A stretch of DNA of 64,000 bases from Desulfovibrio sp. JC022 (GTDB taxonomy: Bacteria; Desulfobacterota; Desulfovibrionia; Desulfovibrionales; Desulfovibrionaceae), in contig NZ_VOPZ01000008.1 in the NCBI RefSeq assembly GCF_010470665.1, positions 161,880 to 225,879 of the forward strand. Direction: 5' to 3'. Made by a program: the position numbers and the translations under genes. The notes below the pieces were generated by a model that worked only from the letters and a program-made list of their open reading frames with translations, ran no database searches and was not told the origin of the DNA. Positions 61,517 to 64,000 of the stretch are shown piece after piece. Position 1 is the first letter of the stretch, and each line of letters starts with the position of its first letter.

Positions 61517-61550
61517 AAGCGAAACCGTACACTTACGGTTTCGCTTTTTT
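61517..61550 (+). terminator. Terminator after the M16C gene
   Basis: AAGCGAAACCGTA (61517-61529) pairs with TACGGTTTCGCTT (61534-61546), with a T-run to 61550. Confidence 0.88.
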
Positions 61551-61654
61551 CTTTCCATCAGCTCTAAATATCCCCGGCAAACGGACGATAGGATTTATAA
61601 CCACACACAAGAACCATAACCAGTATAGTTGAAAAATACACTCCGGGAGGGGAG

Positions 61655-61873
61655 ATGACTTTCGACAAGACTGATATAGACGGCATTATGCTGTCCTGCA
61701 CCCTTACGCCTGAAGAACAGGCTTCTTCTTTCAATGAAGAAGACTCGACTGAACGGCAGGAAAAGCTCACCAAACTCCGCGACCAGATCCGGGCCGGGAC
61801 CTATCGCCCTGCCATCGGCGAGATCGCCATCAATCTGGTCCGCTCCGAAGCCAAAATCAGCGGTTTCGGCTGA
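61655..61873 (+). CDS. FlgM-like anti-sigma factor
   Basis: A 72-residue protein whose C-terminal half, ERQEKLTKLRDQIRAGTYRPAIGEIAINLVR, has the FlgM pattern (KLR..I..GTY.....IA..L). FlgM holds the flagellar sigma-28 until the hook is done. GGGAGGGGAG precedes the ATG. There are no flagellar neighbours, so it may be an orphan regulator. Confidence 0.7.
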   Translation: MTFDKTDIDGIMLSCTLTPEEQASSFNEEDSTERQEKLTKLRDQIRAGTYRPAIGEIAINLVRSEAKISGFG

Positions 61874-61949
61874 TCTCGCGCATTGCCGCACCATTTTACT
61901 TTACCTTCGTGCCACATGCATTTAAACTGCCGGGTCTGAAACCGGAGGT

Positions 61950-62819
61950 ATGATGCTAGTTGTAATCAATGTGGATGATCTCGGGCTGCATCCGGCAGTA
62001 CGCCGGGCAGTGGACCAGCTTGCCGAAGCCGGGGTTGTAACCTCGTCCACGGTACTTGCCAACGGACCGGATTTGTCCGAATCCGTGCTTTTGCAGGATA
62101 AACATGAAGGACTGGGACTGGGAGCGCACCTGAATTTGCTGCGCGGCAAACCCATCTCCAACCCGGACCACATCCCCAGTCTTGTGGATGATGACGGGCT
62201 GCTTTTCGGCAACTACACATCCCTGCTGCTGCGTTACGCAACCGGACGCATCAAGCTTTCCGAAGTGGAAAAAGAATGGTCCGCGCAGGTGGAATATCTA
62301 CTCGACCACAAGATCCGCCTGACCCATTTTGACAGCGAAAAACATATTCATGCCTGGCCCGGACTTTACAATCTGGCAGGCAGGATTGCCTGCAAATACG
62401 GGATCAAATGGATACGCCGTCCCTTTGAACATGCCCCCTTAAACCGCTTTGACAAAGGCATGCTGCGTACCCGTTTTCTACAACTCTGCCTTGGGGCAAG
62501 TTTTCCCGGCAAAGAGCCGCGCACGGCTGATTGCGTATGGGGAATTGGTGACCAGAAGGAAAATCTGGATCCGTATCTTTTTAAGAAATACGTCGAAATG
62601 TATCGACCTGAAATAGTTGAAATTGTCTGCCATCCCGGTCTTCCGCAGGAGGGAGACGGCCCGCTGCCGTCAGAATTCGGTCCCATGCGGGTGGAAGCAC
62701 AGTGGAAAGAGGAATCCGAATCCCTGCTGCATAAGGAATGGCTGGAAATATTTAAAGAACTGGGGGCCACCCCCGCCAACTACGGACAGATCGATCCCCG
62801 TAGCGGAGAAATTAAATAA
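61950..62819 (+). CDS. YdjC/ChbG-family carbohydrate deacetylase
   Basis: A 289-residue metal-dependent deacetylase fold: VINVDDLGLHPAV (metal Asp near residues 9-10), GLGAHLNLL, LTHFDSEKHIHAWPGLY with its H-x(n)-H, and EIVCHPGLP. It shares one base with the next gene (stop TAA, start ATG), so the two are coupled. Similar pairs of YdjC with a GT2 enzyme make modified polyprenyl-linked sugars, by analogy with ArnC/ArnD or hopanoid HpnK. A lipid A or surface-glycan role is inferred. Confidence 0.87.
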   Translation: MMLVVINVDDLGLHPAVRRAVDQLAEAGVVTSSTVLANGPDLSESVLLQDKHEGLGLGAHLNLLRGKPISNPDHIPSLVDDDGLLFGNYTSLLLRYATGRIKLSEVEKEWSAQVEYLLDHKIRLTHFDSEKHIHAWPGLYNLAGRIACKYGIKWIRRPFEHAPLNRFDKGMLRTRFLQLCLGASFPGKEPRTADCVWGIGDQKENLDPYLFKKYVEMYRPEIVEIVCHPGLPQEGDGPLPSEFGPMRVEAQWKEESESLLHKEWLEIFKELGATPANYGQIDPRSGEIK

Positions 62820-63790
62820 TGCAACAAGCAGAAGAATGTAAAAGAGATATAGAAGTCAGCATTGTCACTCCCATGCACAATGAAGAAGGCTGCGTGCGTG
62901 AATTTCACAAACGCATAACCGCCGCATTGCAGGGAATGAATACCACCTATGAAATCCTGTTGGTCAACGACGGTTCCACCGACAGCACCGAATCCATTAT
63001 CCGCGAGCTTGCCGCAGATGACCCCAACCTTAAGGGAGTCATGCTGGCCCGCAACCGTGGACAATGTACCGCAATCTATGCCGGCATTCAGGAAAGCAAA
63101 GGATGCTATGTAGTTATCATGGATGGAGACCTTCAGCACAAGCCTGAAGAAGTGCCATCCCTAATCGAAGAAATCCGCAAAGGCTACGACCTTGTTTCCG
63201 GTTGCCGCACCAATCGCGGCGAATCCATGATCAAACGCAAGCTGCCCAGCAAAATAGCCAACTACCTCATGCGCGCGACCAGCGGCTGTCAGGTTAAGGA
63301 TATGGGCGGTCTTTCCGTACTCAAAGGCAAACTGGCCCGCTCCATGACCCTGCGCGAAGGTCAGCACAGGCTCATCCCCGCACTGGTTTACGGCATGGGC
63401 GGCTCCACATCCGAAGTACCCATCTCCGCGCCCCCGCGCTTTGCCGGGGAAAGCCATTACGGACTGTCCCGTTCCATTGATGTCCTCTTCGACATCGTCA
63501 TGCTCTGGTTCCAGTCCTCATTCAAACAGCGTCCCATCTATCTTTTCGGACGCATCAGTCTGGTCATGTTCATGCTCGCCTCACTGGTCATAGTCTGGCT
63601 GCTTTATGAAAAAGTCTTCTTCGGGGTCCACATGGGCACCCGCCCGCCATTCATGGGCTGCATCCTGCTCTACCTGAGTTCGCTGGGCTTCATGTCCACC
63701 GGATTTATCCTCGAATCGCTTGCTAACACCTATGACGCTGTCATGGGGACTAAGACTTACCAGATTCGGGAAGTTGTGGAGAAGGAATAG
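62819..63790 (+). CDS. Glycosyltransferase family 2 (GtrB/ArnC-like), two transmembrane helices
   Basis: A 323-residue polyprenyl-phosphate sugar transferase. SIVTPMHNEEGCVREF is the nucleotide-sugar start, followed by VNDGSTDST, DGDLQHKPEE (DxD-type metal motif) and a QRPIYLFGRIS membrane approach. Two C-terminal helices (about residues 235-310) follow, as in DPM/GtrB/ArnC. It would load a sugar onto undecaprenyl phosphate; a GT39-type enzyme such as that at 38-39.6 kb then uses it. A terminator follows. Confidence 0.9.
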   Translation: MQQAEECKRDIEVSIVTPMHNEEGCVREFHKRITAALQGMNTTYEILLVNDGSTDSTESIIRELAADDPNLKGVMLARNRGQCTAIYAGIQESKGCYVVIMDGDLQHKPEEVPSLIEEIRKGYDLVSGCRTNRGESMIKRKLPSKIANYLMRATSGCQVKDMGGLSVLKGKLARSMTLREGQHRLIPALVYGMGGSTSEVPISAPPRFAGESHYGLSRSIDVLFDIVMLWFQSSFKQRPIYLFGRISLVMFMLASLVIVWLLYEKVFFGVHMGTRPPFMGCILLYLSSLGFMSTGFILESLANTYDAVMGTKTYQIREVVEKE

Positions 63791-63813
63791 CTTCTTCCAA
63801 CACTAGAAATTTT

Positions 63814-63850
63814 AAAAGCTGGGCAATCCGCAAGGATACCCAGCTTTTTT
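63814..63850 (+). terminator. Terminator after the GT2 gene
   Basis: AAAAGCTGGG (63814-63823) pairs with CCCAGCTTTT (63839-63848), with an inner ATCC/GGAT and a T-run. Confidence 0.88.
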
Positions 63851-63861
63851 ATGGTTCATCC

Positions 63862-64000
63862 GGCTCAAGGATACTTTTGACAAAAAATAGGACATGGCGT
63901 CCAACCGGTGGAAGTACCACCAACCATCGGGAGGATGAACCGCCATGTCCACAAGTTTGCTTTACCACGCCTTCGGGCTGTCCGGCTATGACTATGTTCG
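63862..64000 (+). mobile_element. Left end of an ISL3-like insertion sequence, truncated by the window
   Basis: GGCTCAAGGATACTTTTGAC at 63862 could be the left terminal inverted repeat; the right end is outside the window, so it cannot be confirmed. A transposase start follows at 63945. Confidence 0.45.
63945..64000 (+). CDS. ISL3-family transposase, N-terminal fragment
   Basis: Only 18 full codons are visible: MSTSLLYHAFGLSGYDYV, which matches my memory of the start of ISL3-family transposases (S-LLYHAFG--GY-YV). GGGAGG lies 9 bases before the ATG. The start codon is in the 3' arm of a 9-bp inverted repeat (GACATGGCG at 63891, CGCCATGTC at 63941). The gene runs off the window end. Confidence 0.7.
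   Translation, partial: MSTSLLYHAFGLSGYDYV

Overview
The window looks like a chromosome segment of a marine, sulfate-reducing Desulfovibrionaceae bacterium (Desulfovibrio/Maridesulfovibrio type). This is inferred from gene content: a rubrerythrin, desulfoferrodoxin, two rubredoxins and rubredoxin:oxygen oxidoreductase in one block, next to a cytochrome bd oxidase and ferritin, plus many proteins of the kind found in that family. No database search was possible. Layout: 1-6.4 kb holds oxygen and superoxide defence, then a HEAT-like protein, cydAB and ferritin in one likely operon. 6.5-14.4 kb holds a 7TM sensor-like lipoprotein, a giant minus-strand beta-propeller gene that is an in-frame fusion of two secreted-protein units, an EF-hand protein, a PfpI/DJ-1 protein and a ribbon-helix-helix protein. 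14.5-18.2 kb is a FecBCD-type ABC importer with a His-rich ATPase tail, followed by an FmdE-family protein. 18.3-23.7 kb is an RND efflux pump with its adaptor, a TetR regulator with repeated operator sequences, and an OmpA-like protein. 23.8-31.4 kb is housekeeping: ArfB, a NifX-like protein, YchJ, CBS-ACT, U32, PHP, Trm112, FKBP, two Hsp20, a hemerythrin and a cyclophilin. 31.5-32.6 kb is an AT-rich 1.1-kb cassette of two convergent membrane-protein genes bounded by a perfect 27-bp inverted repeat that contains both start codons. 33-38 kb holds a DUF2959-like lipoprotein, a small HTH pair, and a radical SAM/aldehyde:ferredoxin oxidoreductase/ArsR block. That block lies between two copies of the 3' end of a glycosyltransferase 39 gene, so it looks inserted. 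38-43.5 kb holds the glycosyltransferase, FliN and a four-gene operon that reads as a split Rad50/Mre11 system: an N-terminal ATPase half ending in a zinc hook, an Mre11-like phosphoesterase, a small coiled-coil protein and a separate C-terminal ATPase half. 43.7-49.4 kb holds TrmN6-like, MurJ, MutM, ChaN and PaaK-like genes. 49.6-53.5 kb holds two identical tRNA-Lys(UUU) genes, two paralogous membrane proteins and a chemoreceptor with two zinc-binding-like domains on its outer side. 53.7-63.8 kb holds a FadR-type regulator, a structured intergenic segment, glycerate 2-kinase, a glycine-zipper lipoprotein, a methyltransferase, a peroxiredoxin, an M16C protease, a FlgM-like protein and a YdjC/glycosyltransferase 2 pair. 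The last ~140 bases are the start of an ISL3-like insertion sequence. A recurrent intergenic element is scattered through the window. Its 12-base edge (GCCGCCGGAGGC) lies 3-5 bases from start or stop codons and supplies the ribosome binding site for at least three genes. The most unusual items are the split Rad50 operon with its exact 39-residue coiled-coil repeat, the inverted-repeat cassette, the duplicated gene 3' end flanking the AOR block, and the fused double secreted protein.
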